DNA of 64,000 nucleotides, taken from positions 186,001 to 250,000 of the forward strand of contig NZ_QJVJ01000005.1 in assembly GCF_003217775.1 (NCBI RefSeq), written 5' to 3'. Under the pieces are notes generated by a model that was not told the DNA's origin, did not search any database, and was given only the letters and a program-made list of their open reading frames with translations. Positions 33,236-41,829 of this stretch are shown here, in pieces. The position numbers and the translations under genes were made by a program. Positions within the stretch are counted from its first letter, which is position 1. Every line of letters starts with the position of its first letter. Source of the stretch: Paenibacillus flagellatus (lineage in GTDB: Bacteria; Bacillota; Bacilli; Paenibacillales; NBRC-103111).

Positions 33236-34405
33236 ATGAACGAACCCCGCAGGGGCACACCGGATTTCCTGTTGCTGCTGCTTACGTTTCTGCTCGTCGG
33301 CTTCGGGCTCGTCATGGTATTCAGCGCCAGCTCCGTTACGGCGCTTGCCAAAGAAAAATTCAATAACGATCCGTTATATTTTGTCAAAAAACAAGCCATC
33401 TTTGCCGTTGCCGGCACGGTTGGCATGTTTTTTCTTATGAACGTTCCGGCCGCCAAGCTGCGGCCTTTGCTTCGCCCCGGCTTCATCTGCGTCCTCGTGC
33501 TGCTCGCCCTCGTCCCGTTTCTGGGCATCGAGGTGAACGGGGCGCGCAGCTGGTTTTATTTCGGCAGCTTCGGCATGCAGCCTTCCGAGTTCGCCAAAGT
33601 CGCCGTCATCCTTTACTTGGCGCTGCTGATCAGCAAGAAGGGCGAGAAGTTCCGGGATTTGAAAAAAGGGCTGCTGCCGACCGTCATTATCGTCGGCATC
33701 GTGGCGGGCATGATCATGATGCAGCCGGACTTCGGCTCGACGATGATTCTCGTCTTGGCCGCTTCTCTCGTCATCGTCGTCGGCGGCGCGAATTTGAAAC
33801 ATATTTTTCTCGCCATCAGCTCGATCGCGGGGATTGCCGCCGTTTTCCTGACGATTTACGTCCTGTCCGCCAGCTCGCTCGGCTACCGGATGGACCGGGT
33901 CGCCTGTTACTTGAATCCGTGGTCCGATCCGCAAGGAAGCTGCTATCAGATCGTGCAATCGCTTTACGCGTTCGGGCACGGGGAGCTGACGGGCGCCGGC
34001 TTCGGTCAAAGCATCCAAAAGATGCATTACTTGCCCGAGGCGCACAACGATTTTATTTTCGCGATTATCGGCGAGGAGCTCGGCTTTTTCGGCACGCTTT
34101 TGTTTTTGTTTCTTTACTTGGCCTTTTTGTGGCGCGGCTTCATCATCTCGCTCCGGTGCCCCGACAATTTCGGGAGCTTGGCCGGTACGGGCATCGTCGG
34201 TCTGATCGGCATCCAGGCGCTAATCAATATGGGCGGCGTCACCGGCACCATTCCGATGACCGGGGTAACGCTGCCGTTCATCAGCTACGGGGGGTCCTCC
34301 CTGCTCGTCACGATGTGCAGCATCGGGATACTGCTCAGTATTTCAAGAGAGCATGCGCGGCAGGAAAAGGAACGAAAGTCCGGCAACATACGCAAGGTGG
34401 GATAA
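33236..34405 (+). CDS. SEDS-family lipid II polymerase FtsW/RodA/SpoVE (389 aa)
   Basis: A polytopic membrane peptidoglycan glycosyltransferase with about ten membrane helices. Visible SEDS features are GVEVNGARSW-like GIEVNGARSWFYFG near 97, MQPSEFAKVAV near 112, and the C-terminal TGVTLPFISYGGSSLL with the conserved Pro-Phe-Ser-Gly segment. The large loop carries LPEAHNDFIFAIIGEELG near 265, including the essential Asp. It needs a class B PBP partner, which is not in the window. I lean towards FtsW, but RodA or SpoVE cannot be excluded. It follows yugN closely and precedes a GNAT gene by 3 nt. Confidence 0.9.
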   Translation: MNEPRRGTPDFLLLLLTFLLVGFGLVMVFSASSVTALAKEKFNNDPLYFVKKQAIFAVAGTVGMFFLMNVPAAKLRPLLRPGFICVLVLLALVPFLGIEVNGARSWFYFGSFGMQPSEFAKVAVILYLALLISKKGEKFRDLKKGLLPTVIIVGIVAGMIMMQPDFGSTMILVLAASLVIVVGGANLKHIFLAISSIAGIAAVFLTIYVLSASSLGYRMDRVACYLNPWSDPQGSCYQIVQSLYAFGHGELTGAGFGQSIQKMHYLPEAHNDFIFAIIGEELGFFGTLLFLFLYLAFLWRGFIISLRCPDNFGSLAGTGIVGLIGIQALINMGGVTGTIPMTGVTLPFISYGGSSLLVTMCSIGILLSISREHARQEKERKSGNIRKVG

Positions 34406-34408
34406 GCC

Positions 34409-34912
34409 ATGTCCGTTACGATTCGCGAGGCGGTCGTCCAAGACGTTCCGCAGCTGCTCGACATTTACAACGACGCGGTCGTCAACTCCGTGGCCACGTT
34501 CGACCTTCAGCCGCAGACGCTGCCCGAACGGGAAGCGTGGTTCCGGCAGTTCGGCGACCGGTATCCGATTATCGTCGCCGAGACCGGCGGCGAAGTCGCG
34601 GGGTATTGCTGCCTGTCCCCGTTTCGTGCGAAGCCCGCTTACGCCGGTACAGCGGAGCTGTCGATTTATTTGGACAAGCGGTTCCGCGGTGCGGGGATCG
34701 GCACGACGCTGATGGAGCGCATCATCGGCATCGCCCGGGAGCGGAAGTTTCACGTGATCGTCGCCGCCATTACGGGGGGCAACGAGACGAGCGTCAAGCT
34801 TCACCGCAAGTTCGGCTTCGCGGAAGCCGGCGTTTGGCGCGAGGTCGGCTACAAGTTCGGCGCTTGGCAGGACGTGCATCTGTATCAATTGATTTTAAAT
34901 GAGCGATCTTGA
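34409..34912 (+). CDS. GNAT-family N-acetyltransferase, phosphinothricin-acetyltransferase-like (167 aa)
   Basis: The sequence follows the PAT/bar subgroup closely: IYNDAVVNSVATFDLQPQT near 19, AELSIYLDKRFRGAGIGTTL with the acetyl-CoA-binding R-x-x-G-x-G/A motif near 97, and LHRKFGFAEAGVWREVGYKFG near 130. Members acetylate amino groups of phosphinothricin, methionine sulfoximine or related amino acids. The start lies 3 nt after the stop of the SEDS gene, so it is in the same operon; the roles appear unrelated. A terminator follows directly. Confidence 0.9.
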   Translation: MSVTIREAVVQDVPQLLDIYNDAVVNSVATFDLQPQTLPEREAWFRQFGDRYPIIVAETGGEVAGYCCLSPFRAKPAYAGTAELSIYLDKRFRGAGIGTTLMERIIGIARERKFHVIVAAITGGNETSVKLHRKFGFAEAGVWREVGYKFGAWQDVHLYQLILNERS

Positions 34913-34914
34913 GG

Positions 34915-34938
34915 GAGCGGACAATTCCGCTCTTTTTT
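34915..34938 (+). terminator. Terminator of the yugN - SEDS - GNAT operon
   Basis: A perfect 6-bp stem GAGCGG / CCGCTC with a 6-nt loop and six T residues begins 3 nt after the GNAT stop. Confidence 0.9.
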
Positions 34939-35040
34939 GTCGTTTCGGGCGGTGGGATCCGAGCAGTTCCTAGCGGGTTGGCGGATTCGAGGGTTCCCGG
35001 TTCGCTTAGCCGTTCGGCATTCGTCAACGTTCCCGTTTCG

Positions 35041-35075
35041 TTTACAAACTTTTACAAAATCCCCCTCTTTACAAA
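35041..35075. repeat. Three TTTACAAA copies upstream of the DJ-1/PfpI gene
   Basis: TTTACAAA occurs at 35041, 35051 and 35068, separated by 2 and 9 bp, in an AT-rich block 60-100 bp before the start codon. It could be a regulator-binding array or part of the promoter. Confidence 0.5.
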
Positions 35076-35137
35076 CCAACTCCGCTATTCCAAACTAAAA
35101 CGTGGTAACCAATTTCCAATCCAGGAGCGTGAGTCCG

Positions 35138-35695
35138 ATGTCCAAATCGATCTTGATCGTCACCGGAGACGCCGTAGAGGCGCTGGAAGTGTATTATCCG
35201 TTTTATCGCGTGCTCGAGGAAGGCTATCGCGCGGTCATCGCGTCCCCGACGAAAAAAGTGCTGCGAACGGTCGTCCACGACTTCGAAGGCTGGGACACGT
35301 ACACCGAGAAGCCCGGCTACCAGCTCGAATCGCACGTTTCGTTCGCGGAGGTCGACCCGGCGGAGTTCGACGGGCTGCTCATTCCGGGCGGACGCGCTCC
35401 CGAATATATTCGGCTGGACGAGAACATGCCGCGCATTTTGGGCCATTTCTTCGAGGCGAACAAGCCGGTCGGCGCGATTTGCCATGCCGCTCTCGTCTTC
35501 TCCGCCTTGAAAAGCAACCGGCACTTCGAAGGGCGGACGATGACCGCCTATACGGCGTGCAGGCCGGACGTGGAGCAATTGGGCGCGACGTACGCGAAGG
35601 AGACGCTTCACGTCGACGGCAACCTCGTCTCGGGTCATGCTTGGCCGGATTTGCCCGGCTTCATGCGCGAATTTTTGAAGCTCGTGCGGGGATGA
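35138..35695 (+). CDS. DJ-1/PfpI-family protein (185 aa)
   Basis: A flavodoxin-like fold with the nucleophile elbow GAICHAALVFSA, placing the reactive Cys near residue 121, and LLIPGGRAPEYIR with the Glu/Gly loop near 84. The family includes deglycases, chaperones and intracellular proteases, and the specific activity is not readable. ATG 35138 follows AGGAGCG. It has a paralogue at 61259. A bidirectional terminator follows the stop. Confidence 0.9.
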   Translation: MSKSILIVTGDAVEALEVYYPFYRVLEEGYRAVIASPTKKVLRTVVHDFEGWDTYTEKPGYQLESHVSFAEVDPAEFDGLLIPGGRAPEYIRLDENMPRILGHFFEANKPVGAICHAALVFSALKSNRHFEGRTMTAYTACRPDVEQLGATYAKETLHVDGNLVSGHAWPDLPGFMREFLKLVRG

Positions 35696-35705
35696 TTCCA
35701 CGAAG

Positions 35706-35737
35706 AAAGAGCGGCTGCGCTTGGCGGCCGCTCTTTT
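35706..35737. terminator. Bidirectional terminator between the DJ-1 and deacetylase genes
   Basis: AAAGAGCGGC pairs with GCCGCTCTTT around an 11-nt loop, with T runs in both directions between convergent genes. Confidence 0.88.
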
Positions 35738-35753
35738 CATGTTCCGAAATGGG

Positions 35754-36533
35754 CTAGGACGCCGGGGCGTCCAGCGCCTTGAATTCGTAGCCGAGCTCCC
35801 GAGCGCGGTCGATTATGCTAGCCATCGCCTCGGCGTTGTCCTTCGATACCGAATGGAGCAAAATGACCGCCCCGGGATGCAGCTGCGAGATAACTTTCTC
35901 GTACGCATATTCCTTTCCGCGCTGCTTGCTCGTATCCCAATCGACGTATGCGATCGACCAGAAGACGTTCGTATACCCCAGCTTGCCGCTGACCGCCAAC
36001 GTCCGTTCGCTGAATATGCCGCGGGGCGGACGCAAGTACCGCATCTCCTGCTGCCCCGTCAAGGCGGCGACGCTTTCCTTCACCCGGTTCAGCTCGGACG
36101 CGATCCGATCGTCGGAAATTTGCGTCATGTCGGGGTGGCTCCACGAATGGTTGCCGATGATATGCCCCTCGCTCACCATCCGTTTGAGCAGCTCGGGCTG
36201 GTCCTCGATGTAGTGCCCCGTCACGAAAAAGACGGCGGGCACCTTTTTTTCTTTCAGCACGTCGAGAATTTTCGCCGTATAGCCGTTCTCGTACCCGTTG
36301 TCGAACGTCAAGTACAACGTTTTCCCGGTGCCGTCCCGCCGGAATATCGCACCGTGCTTGTCGATGACGGGCTTGAATCCCTCCTCGTCGATCGACGCCG
36401 GGGCGCCGTTTTTGCTCTTTTTGAAGCCGAAGTGGTACGGCCGGTCGCCGGCCGCCTGGACGTCCGCCGCCCCGATTCCCGCAACCAACGCCAAACAAAC
36501 CGCCACGCGCAGCAGGGCGCTTTTCATTCGCAT
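35754..36533 (-). CDS. Secreted polysaccharide deacetylase, PdaA-like (259 aa)
   Basis: A carbohydrate-esterase-4 enzyme. Motif 1 is LTFDNGYENGY (the Asn-Gly-Tyr-Glu form typical of PdaA), motif 2 is GNHSWSHPDM (the metal His pair), motif 3 is RYLRPPRGIFSERT, and ILLHS follows near the end. PdaA removes the N-acetyl group from muramic acid on the way to the spore cortex delta-lactam, so a sporulating host is suggested. A signal peptide (MRMKSALL... to about residue 27) exports it. ATG 36533 lies nine bases after GGAGGAGC; ATG 36527 is possible, and the longer reading starts inside the ribosome site. Confidence 0.9.
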   Translation of the reverse strand: MRMKSALLRVAVCLALVAGIGAADVQAAGDRPYHFGFKKSKNGAPASIDEEGFKPVIDKHGAIFRRDGTGKTLYLTFDNGYENGYTAKILDVLKEKKVPAVFFVTGHYIEDQPELLKRMVSEGHIIGNHSWSHPDMTQISDDRIASELNRVKESVAALTGQQEMRYLRPPRGIFSERTLAVSGKLGYTNVFWSIAYVDWDTSKQRGKEYAYEKVISQLHPGAVILLHSVSKDNAEAMASIIDRARELGYEFKALDAPAS

Positions 36534-36700
36534 CGTGCTCTTGCTCCTCCTCATTCGGGTTACTCGCTCACGGCTAGTTTCTCATCGCGAGCGTACCGGT
36601 AACCAAGACATTGATTTCCATCGGCGGGCGATGGGTGGGAAGCGCGTAGGCGCGCGGATAATGGGTGGCTAGGAAGCTGAAGGCGGACGGGCCGGGAAGC

Positions 36701-36888
36701 TTAACCGGAAAAGGTACCTCTAATTTTCTCCAAATCAATGGTATACATACATTTAGCTGGAATTTCTCCATCTAATACAAGGCAAACCGTCCATTCGAGA
36801 TCATGTGGGTCCAATTAGCAGGAGCTTTTCCATCTAAGGGGTGTCCTTCGGGCGGACTCTTACAATTAGCGGTATGTTTTCCTTCTAA
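36701..36888. repeat. Four copies of a 23-bp intergenic repeat
   Basis: Imperfect 23-bp units bounded by TTA..C and TCTAA occur at 36701-36723, 36753-36775, 36815-36837 and 36866-36888; the third is TTAGCAGGAGCTTTTCCATC plus TAA. Start spacings are 52, 62 and 51 bp. The ends are partly inverted (TTAG / CTAA). They lie in the 628-bp gap between the deacetylase and the Asp23 gene, where no real gene is seen. Confidence 0.75.
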
Positions 36889-36912
36889 TTGGGTCGGTCG
36901 CCCCCCTCCCTC

Positions 36913-37082
36913 CCCCGCCGTCGGCGCGAAGCGGACGCGGATTGCTATAGAGGCTTCGCGCCCAGCGAGGGTCGAGTGGGCCGCGTACGCGACCGATTCA
37001 CGCGACGGGAGAGCCGAAGGTTCAACGGAGCGCGAAGGCCGTTCGGCCACGCAGTGTGGGCTTGCCCCGCCGTCGGCGCGAA
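36913..37082. repeat. 18-bp direct repeat pair in gene-free GC-rich DNA
   Basis: CCCCGCCGTCGGCGCGAA is present identically at 36913-36930 and 37065-37082, 152 bp apart, followed in both cases by related GACGCG-containing sequence. The interval is GC-rich and has no supported gene. Confidence 0.6.
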
Positions 37083-37132
37083 ACCGACGCGTCTCCGTTT
37101 ACTGCGGCGCCTCCTCCCTCGCCCCGACAAAC

Positions 37133-37156
37133 AAAAGGCGACGCCTAAGCGCCGCC
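37133..37156 (-). terminator. Terminator of the Asp23-family gene
   Basis: An 8-bp stem GGCGGCGC / GCGTCGCC (one G-U pair) closes a TTAG loop and is followed by TTTTG on the minus strand, just past the stop. Confidence 0.75.
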
Positions 37157-37161
37157 CTCTT

Positions 37162-37542
37162 TCACTTGATCCGTACCGTCGTCTCTTCCGCTTCCTCCTC
37201 GCGGAACGCGACGCCCTCCACTTTCACGTTCACTTCGACCACGTTCAAGCCGGTCATATTTTCGACCGCCTCCTTCACGTTTTCCTGAAGGCTGCGGCAA
37301 ACCTCCTGTATTTTCGAACCGTAGTTGACGATTACACGCAGATCGATCGCGGCTTCCAACTGTCCGACTTCGACGGACACGCCCTTTTGTACGTTTTTTC
37401 CGCTCAGCCGTTTGGCGAGCCCTTCCGATATGCCCCCCGACATGGCGGCTACGCCCGGCGTCTCAAGTGCAGCCAGACCGGCGATGGTGGCTACGACGTC
37501 ATCGGAAATGCGGATCATTCCCGTTTGATTTTCAGCGGACAT
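37162..37542 (-). CDS. Asp23/Gls24-family protein, YloU/YqhY-like (126 aa)
   Basis: A small cytoplasmic protein of the alkaline-shock family, linked in Bacillales to envelope and lipid homeostasis. The core (about 8-115) has MIRISDDVVATIAGLAALET, IDLRVIVNYGSKIQEVCRSL and VNVKVEGVAF, in the usual order. ATG 37542 follows AAGGAGTGAG. It has its own terminator and is divergent from the Cax exchanger. Whether it is the YloU or the YqhY orthologue cannot be decided from this context. Confidence 0.9.
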   Translation of the reverse strand: MSAENQTGMIRISDDVVATIAGLAALETPGVAAMSGGISEGLAKRLSGKNVQKGVSVEVGQLEAAIDLRVIVNYGSKIQEVCRSLQENVKEAVENMTGLNVVEVNVKVEGVAFREEEAEETTVRIK

Positions 37543-37713
37543 GTTCTCACTCCTTGATTTACGGATATTCCCATTGTACCTTTTTGCAAGGCCCGTTCGC
37601 AACCGGACCCGAGGCGGGATTCCCCCTTTGCATTTGGAAAGTTTTCCTTTATAGTAGAATAGGATTTGCAGCAGACAGGAACACTGGTACATAACGGAAG
37701 GAGCAAGAAAAGA

Positions 37714-38775
37714 ATGAAGCAGAAGTTGTTCTACGTCATCCTGATCGCCAGTTTCGCGCTGAGCGCCGTCGCCCATTACAGCCACATGTCGAAGACGCTG
37801 CAGTTCGTACTGTGCTGTATCGCCGTCGTGTTCGCCGCCGGCTTCATGGGCAAAGCGACGGAAAGCGTGGCCCACTACGCGGGCGAGCGGATCGGCGGCT
37901 TTTTGAACGCCACGTTCGGCAATGCGGCCGAGCTCATCATCGCGATATTTCTCGTCAAAGACGGCCTGTACGATATGGTCAAAGCGAGCATTACCGGCTC
38001 CATCATCGGCAACATGCTGCTCGTCTTGGGGTTAAGCGTCCTGCTCGGCGGCTTGAAGTTCAAGGTGCAGAAGTTCAACGTCATGCTCGCCGGCTACAAT
38101 GCGTCGCTTATGCTGCTCGCCGTCGTCGCGCTGTTCATTCCGGCGCTGTTCGCGAAAAGCTTCACGACGAAAGAAACGGATACGCTCAGCCTGATCGTCG
38201 CGGTCATCCTCATCGTCGCCTACGCCCTGTGGCTGCTGTTCTCGATGATCACCCATAAGGAAGAACTGGCGGACGTAGCCGCCGTGCAAGCGGAGGAAGC
38301 CCACGCGCACGAAATCAACTGGAGCAAAGGCAAGTCGGTGCTGTTCCTCGTCATCGCCACCGTCATGGTCGCGTTCATCAGCGAATGGCTTGTCGGGACG
38401 CTGGAGGAATTCACCCATAAATTCGGCTTGTCCGAGCTGTTCGTCGGCGCCTTCCTCATCGCGATCATCGGCAACGCCGCTGAGCATAGCGCCGCCGTCT
38501 TCCTCGCGCTCAAGAACAAGATCGGCGCCGCCGTCGAGATCGCAATCGGCAGCAGCCTGCAAATCGCCCTGTTCGTCGCGCCCGTGCTCGTCCTCGTCAG
38601 CTATTTCATGGGGAACACGATGAATATCGTCTTCACCGTGTACGAGCTGGCCGCGATCGGCGTTTCGGCCGTCATCGCCAAATCGATTTCGCAGGACGGC
38701 TCGACGAGCTGGTATGAAGGCGTCCTGCTGCTTGTCGTCTACGTCATTCTCGGCATCGCCTTTTATTTGGTATAA
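37714..38775 (+). CDS. Ca2+/H+ antiporter of the CaCA family, Cax/ChaA type (353 aa)
   Basis: A membrane exchanger with eleven predicted helices in two inverted halves. The two alpha repeats carry GNAAELIIAIF near 71 and GNAAEHSAAVFLALKNK near 249, with the ion-coordinating Glu in each, and an acidic His-rich loop (AVQAEEAHAHEINW) lies between the halves. YfkE of B. subtilis is the same type. ATG 37714 lies ten bases after AAGGAG. With the P-type pump at 3877 the window holds two separate calcium exit routes. A bidirectional terminator follows. Confidence 0.93.
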   Translation: MKQKLFYVILIASFALSAVAHYSHMSKTLQFVLCCIAVVFAAGFMGKATESVAHYAGERIGGFLNATFGNAAELIIAIFLVKDGLYDMVKASITGSIIGNMLLVLGLSVLLGGLKFKVQKFNVMLAGYNASLMLLAVVALFIPALFAKSFTTKETDTLSLIVAVILIVAYALWLLFSMITHKEELADVAAVQAEEAHAHEINWSKGKSVLFLVIATVMVAFISEWLVGTLEEFTHKFGLSELFVGAFLIAIIGNAAEHSAAVFLALKNKIGAAVEIAIGSSLQIALFVAPVLVLVSYFMGNTMNIVFTVYELAAIGVSAVIAKSISQDGSTSWYEGVLLLVVYVILGIAFYLV

Positions 38776-38786
38776 CCCGCGTACAT

Positions 38787-38826
38787 CAAAAAAACGAGTA
38801 ACTCCTTCACGGAGCTACTCGTTTTT
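38787..38826. terminator. Bidirectional terminator between cax and ylaN
   Basis: ACGAGTAACTCC pairs with GGAGCTACTCGT (one mismatch) around TTCAC, with A and T runs on the two sides, between convergent genes. Confidence 0.88.
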
Positions 38827-39108
38827 GCTTAATGCCAACGCCTCGTACAGCTGGGCAAGCTTGCGCTCCAGCTCGCTCAAAATGTGCTTGCCGGCCGATT
38901 CCGTCAACAGCCCCGCGCGAATGGCGAAGTCGATTTCCCGGGACAGCCCGTACATCTGTGTATCCAATACCTCTTCGTAAAGAGGGCATCTGCGATTCGT
39001 TAACGTTTCCATCTGGATCTGAATCAGCTTCTCGATGTTATCCGCATCTTCCTGCAGCAGCGTCAGCGCTTTCTGATGCAGATTGACCATCACGTCCGAT
39101 GTAGACAT
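38815..39108 (-). CDS. ylaN: YlaN family protein (97 aa)
   Basis: A close match to B. subtilis YlaN from memory: CPLYEEVLDTQMYGLSREIDF is nearly invariant, preceded by KALTLLQEDADNIEKLIQIQM. YlaN is helical and dimeric; it has been reported to bind Fur and be needed when iron is limiting. ATG 39108 follows AAAGGGGG. Upstream is a short AT-containing gap shared with the divergent adeR gene. Confidence 0.93.
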   Translation of the reverse strand: MSTSDVMVNLHQKALTLLQEDADNIEKLIQIQMETLTNRRCPLYEEVLDTQMYGLSREIDFAIRAGLLTESAGKHILSELERKLAQLYEALALSKNE

Positions 39109-39286
39109 GCCGTTTCCCCCTTTGCGCAAAGCTCTTCCACCCTTATAAGCTTATGATAGTCGAAAATCGTTGATTACACAAGCATAACGGATACCGCTTC
39201 TCTCCCATTTCGCGATTGAATCGTCCGGCGCCAACCGATACAATAGAATCGAAAAGATTCTGGAAGTCCCGACAAGGAGCGTACGC

Positions 39287-40534
39287 TTGAACGCCGACAC
39301 GAATCCCTTCAACCGGCATTTCGACCATTTGGAAACGTTGGCCGACACGATCGGCGAATCGCTTCGCGCCCCGGTCACGATCGAAGACGCCGGGCACCGT
39401 CTGCTCGCCTACAGCAAGCACGACCCGAAAACCGATCCGGCGCGTATCGCGACGATCATCGGCCGGCGCGTCCCCGAGAACGTCGTCGGCAGCTTATGGC
39501 GGGACGGCGTCATCCCGAAGCTGATGGAAACCGACGAACCCGTCCGAGTCCGCTCGATCGACGAGGTGGGGCTGGGCGACCGCGTCGCCGTTTCCATTCG
39601 CCAAAACGGCCGCGTCCTCGGCTACATTTGGGCGCTGGAAGTCGAGCGAAAGCTGGATGATGACGCCCTGCACCTGCTGAAGGCCGCCGCGGAAGCGGCG
39701 AAAATCAAGCTGCTCCGCCTGCAGTCGCAGAAGCGGAAAGAAGACGAGGAACGCCGCGACTTGTTCTGGGAGCTGCTGACCGACCGGCATCCTTCGGGCC
39801 CGCAGGCGAAGACGAAGGCGGAGTCGCTCGGCATCCGGATTCCGGACGCAACCGCCGTCGTCGTCGTCCAGTTCGCCGCGGACGTCGAGGAGGCGCTCCA
39901 TCAATCTATCCATTATATCGTGACGTCGAGCCGCCGGGTCCGCCCGCTTCTGCATGTCGTATCGGGCAGCCAGCTGATCGTGCTGACGGAAGCTTCGGCC
40001 GGCCCCCGTTTCGAGGCCGACGCGTCGGAGTTCGTCGGTTCGCTGCTCCGCCAGCTGGGAGAGAGGCTCGCGAACGCTCCTTTGGCGGCCGGCATCGGCT
40101 CCGTCCAAGAGGACGCAGCCGCCGTCGGGCAAAGCTACCGGGAGGCGCTCGCCCTCGTCCGGATCAAGCGGCAATTCCCCGCGGAAACCGGCGCGATGAC
40201 GTTTTACCGCGAGCTCGGTTTTTACCGCCACCTGCCGTATTTGGTCGAGCAAAAGAAGCTGCACCGCTACGAGAATGCGGCGCTGAAGCGGCTGCGCGCC
40301 TACGATCGCGAGCACCACGCCAATCTGGTCGAGACGCTGGAGACGTTTCTCGCCCGGGACGGGAACGCCAAGGAAGCGGCCGACATGTTGCACGTGCACG
40401 CCAACACGCTCGCCTACCGGCTGAAGCGGATCGCCGAGATCGGCGGAATCGACTTCGGCGATGTCGATCAAAAAATAACGCTGTATTTGGACTTGAAAAC
40501 GGACAAATGGAGCGGAACGACGGAGCGTTTGTGA
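39287..40534 (+). CDS. adeR: PucR/CdaR-type regulator, probable AdeR activator of ald (415 aa)
   Basis: An N-terminal GAF-like/purine-catabolism region (about 1-160) and a middle GGDEF-like fold lead to the PucR C-terminal helix-turn-helix near 345-410 ([20 protein letters not shown], then [19 protein letters not shown]). In B. subtilis the PucR-type AdeR lies next to ald and activates it in response to alanine; the same neighbour here supports the name. The TTG start at 39287 lies seven bases after AAGGAG. A hairpin with T-rich tail overlaps its stop. Confidence 0.85.
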   Translation: MNADTNPFNRHFDHLETLADTIGESLRAPVTIEDAGHRLLAYSKHDPKTDPARIATIIGRRVPENVVGSLWRDGVIPKLMETDEPVRVRSIDEVGLGDRVAVSIRQNGRVLGYIWALEVERKLDDDALHLLKAAAEAAKIKLLRLQSQKRKEDEERRDLFWELLTDRHPSGPQAKTKAESLGIRIPDATAVVVVQFAADVEEALHQSIHYIVTSSRRVRPLLHVVSGSQLIVLTEASAGPRFEADASEFVGSLLRQLGERLANAPLAAGIGSVQEDAAAVGQSYREALALVRIKRQFPAETGAMTFYRELGFYRHLPYLVEQKKLHRYENAALKRLRAYDREHHANLVETLETFLARDGNAKEAADMLHVHANTLAYRLKRIAEIGGIDFGDVDQKITLYLDLKTDKWSGTTERL

Positions 40535-40563
40535 ATTTTCACAATGACGCTCCTTTCTTTTCT
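40522..40563 (+). terminator. Hairpin overlapping the adeR stop, probable terminator or operator
   Basis: GGAGCG (40522) and CGCTCC (40548) close a stem whose inner part is TTGTGAA-TT-TTCACAA (40529-40544). A T-rich tract TTTCTTTTCT follows. The inner inverted repeat could also be an operator ahead of ald. Confidence 0.6.
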
Positions 40564-40596
40564 GGTCAAGGGACAAAGCAAGCCGGCCCGTCCATT

Positions 40597-40623
40597 CGTA
40601 TACTGATATCGGATAACGTATAC
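40597..40623. repeat. CGTATAC repeat pair upstream of ald
   Basis: CGTATAC occurs at 40597-40603 and 40617-40623, exactly 20 bp apart, 20-45 bp before the ald start. Each contains the palindrome GTATAC. Candidate AdeR-binding or promoter elements. Confidence 0.5.
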
Positions 40624-40641
40624 GGGGGAGTTGGGCTCGAC

Positions 40642-41751
40642 ATGAGAATCGGGGTACCGAAAGAGATCAAAAACAACGAAAACCGGGTGGCGCTAACGCC
40701 CGCCGGCGCGCAAGCGCTCGTCAAAGCCGGGCACGACGTGTTCGTCGAGACGAACGCGGGCGTCGGCAGCGGCTTCCGGGACGACGACTACGCGACGGCC
40801 GGCGCGAGGCTGTGCGACGAAGCGGCCGACGTCTGGAACCAGGCGGAGCTGATCGTGAAAGTGAAAGAGCCGGTTCCGGCGGAATACGCGCATTTCCGCG
40901 AAGGGCTTCTCCTGTTCGCGTATTTGCATTTGGCGGCCGAGCCGGAGCTGGCCCGGGCGCTCGTCACCCGCGGCGTAACCGCCATCGCCTACGAAACGGT
41001 CGAGGCGAACCGGACGCTGCCGCTGCTCACGCCGATGAGCGAGGTGGCCGGACGGATGGCCGCGCAGATCGGCGCGCAGTTTTTGGAGCGGCCGCATGGC
41101 GGCAAAGGTATTTTGCTCGGCGGCGTTCCCGGCGTCCGCCGCGGCAAAGTGACGATCATCGGCGGAGGCGTCGTCGGCACGAATGCGGCGAAAATCGCGA
41201 CAGGGCTCGGCGCGGACGTCACCATCGTCGACGTGAGCACCGAGCGGCTCCGGCAGCTCGACGACATATTCGGCACGAGCATCCGGACGCTGATGTCGAA
41301 CCCGCTTCATATCGAGGAGGCGGTCGCCGAATCCGATCTCGTCATCGGGGCCGTCCTCATCCCCGGCGCCAAGGCGCCGAAGCTGGTCGGCGAAAGCGCG
41401 GTCCGGGCGATGACGCCGGGCTCGGTCATCGTCGACGTCGCCATCGACCAAGGCGGCATCTTCGAAACGGTCGACCGGCTGACGACGCACGACAACCCGA
41501 CGTACGACAAATTCGGCGTCGTCCATTACGCCGTCGCGAATATGCCCGGGGCCGTGCCGCGTACGTCGACGATGGCGCTGACGAACGCCACGCTGCCGTA
41601 TATGCTGCGAATCGCTGCGAACGGCCTCGATGCGGTCCGTACCGATCCGTCGCTGCGCAGCGGACTGAACGCGTACAAAGGAGCCGTCACGCACCGGGCC
41701 GTCGCGGAAGCGCTCGGCTTTGCCTTTGTCCCCGCCGATCAGGCCCTGTAA
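40642..41751 (+). CDS. ald: Alanine dehydrogenase (369 aa)
   Basis: Catalyses NAD+-dependent oxidative deamination of L-alanine to pyruvate and ammonia, important for growth on alanine and for sporulation in Bacillus. It opens [20 protein letters not shown]; the pyruvate/Lys site is in IVKVKEP near 75, the NAD site is [22 protein letters not shown] near 172, and [11 protein letters not shown] is near 300. ATG 40642 follows GGGGGAG. Directly downstream of the regulator adeR. Confidence 0.97.
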   Translation: MRIGVPKEIKNNENRVALTPAGAQALVKAGHDVFVETNAGVGSGFRDDDYATAGARLCDEAADVWNQAELIVKVKEPVPAEYAHFREGLLLFAYLHLAAEPELARALVTRGVTAIAYETVEANRTLPLLTPMSEVAGRMAAQIGAQFLERPHGGKGILLGGVPGVRRGKVTIIGGGVVGTNAAKIATGLGADVTIVDVSTERLRQLDDIFGTSIRTLMSNPLHIEEAVAESDLVIGAVLIPGAKAPKLVGESAVRAMTPGSVIVDVAIDQGGIFETVDRLTTHDNPTYDKFGVVHYAVANMPGAVPRTSTMALTNATLPYMLRIAANGLDAVRTDPSLRSGLNAYKGAVTHRAVAEALGFAFVPADQAL

Positions 41752-41776
41752 CGGGTAAAAATCCCGATCATGACGA

Positions 41777-41807
41777 AAGGCTGCCCCCGCATAGCGGGAG
41801 CAGCCTT
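41777..41807. terminator. Bidirectional terminator between ald and the HPr-like gene
   Basis: AAGGCTGCCCCCGC pairs with GCGGGAGCAGCCTT (one mismatch) around a short loop, between two convergent genes. Confidence 0.85.
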
Positions 41808-41829
41808 CTTCTCGTCTCGCGAACGACGA

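Noticed and set aside
36701-36888. Possible CRISPR array
   Set aside because: Only four copies, repeats diverge strongly, spacers are unequal (about 28-39 bp) and no cas gene is near.
36772-37557. Several small ORFs in the gap between the deacetylase and Asp23 genes
   Set aside because: They read through the intergenic repeats and GC-rich junk, lack ribosome sites and show no family resemblance.
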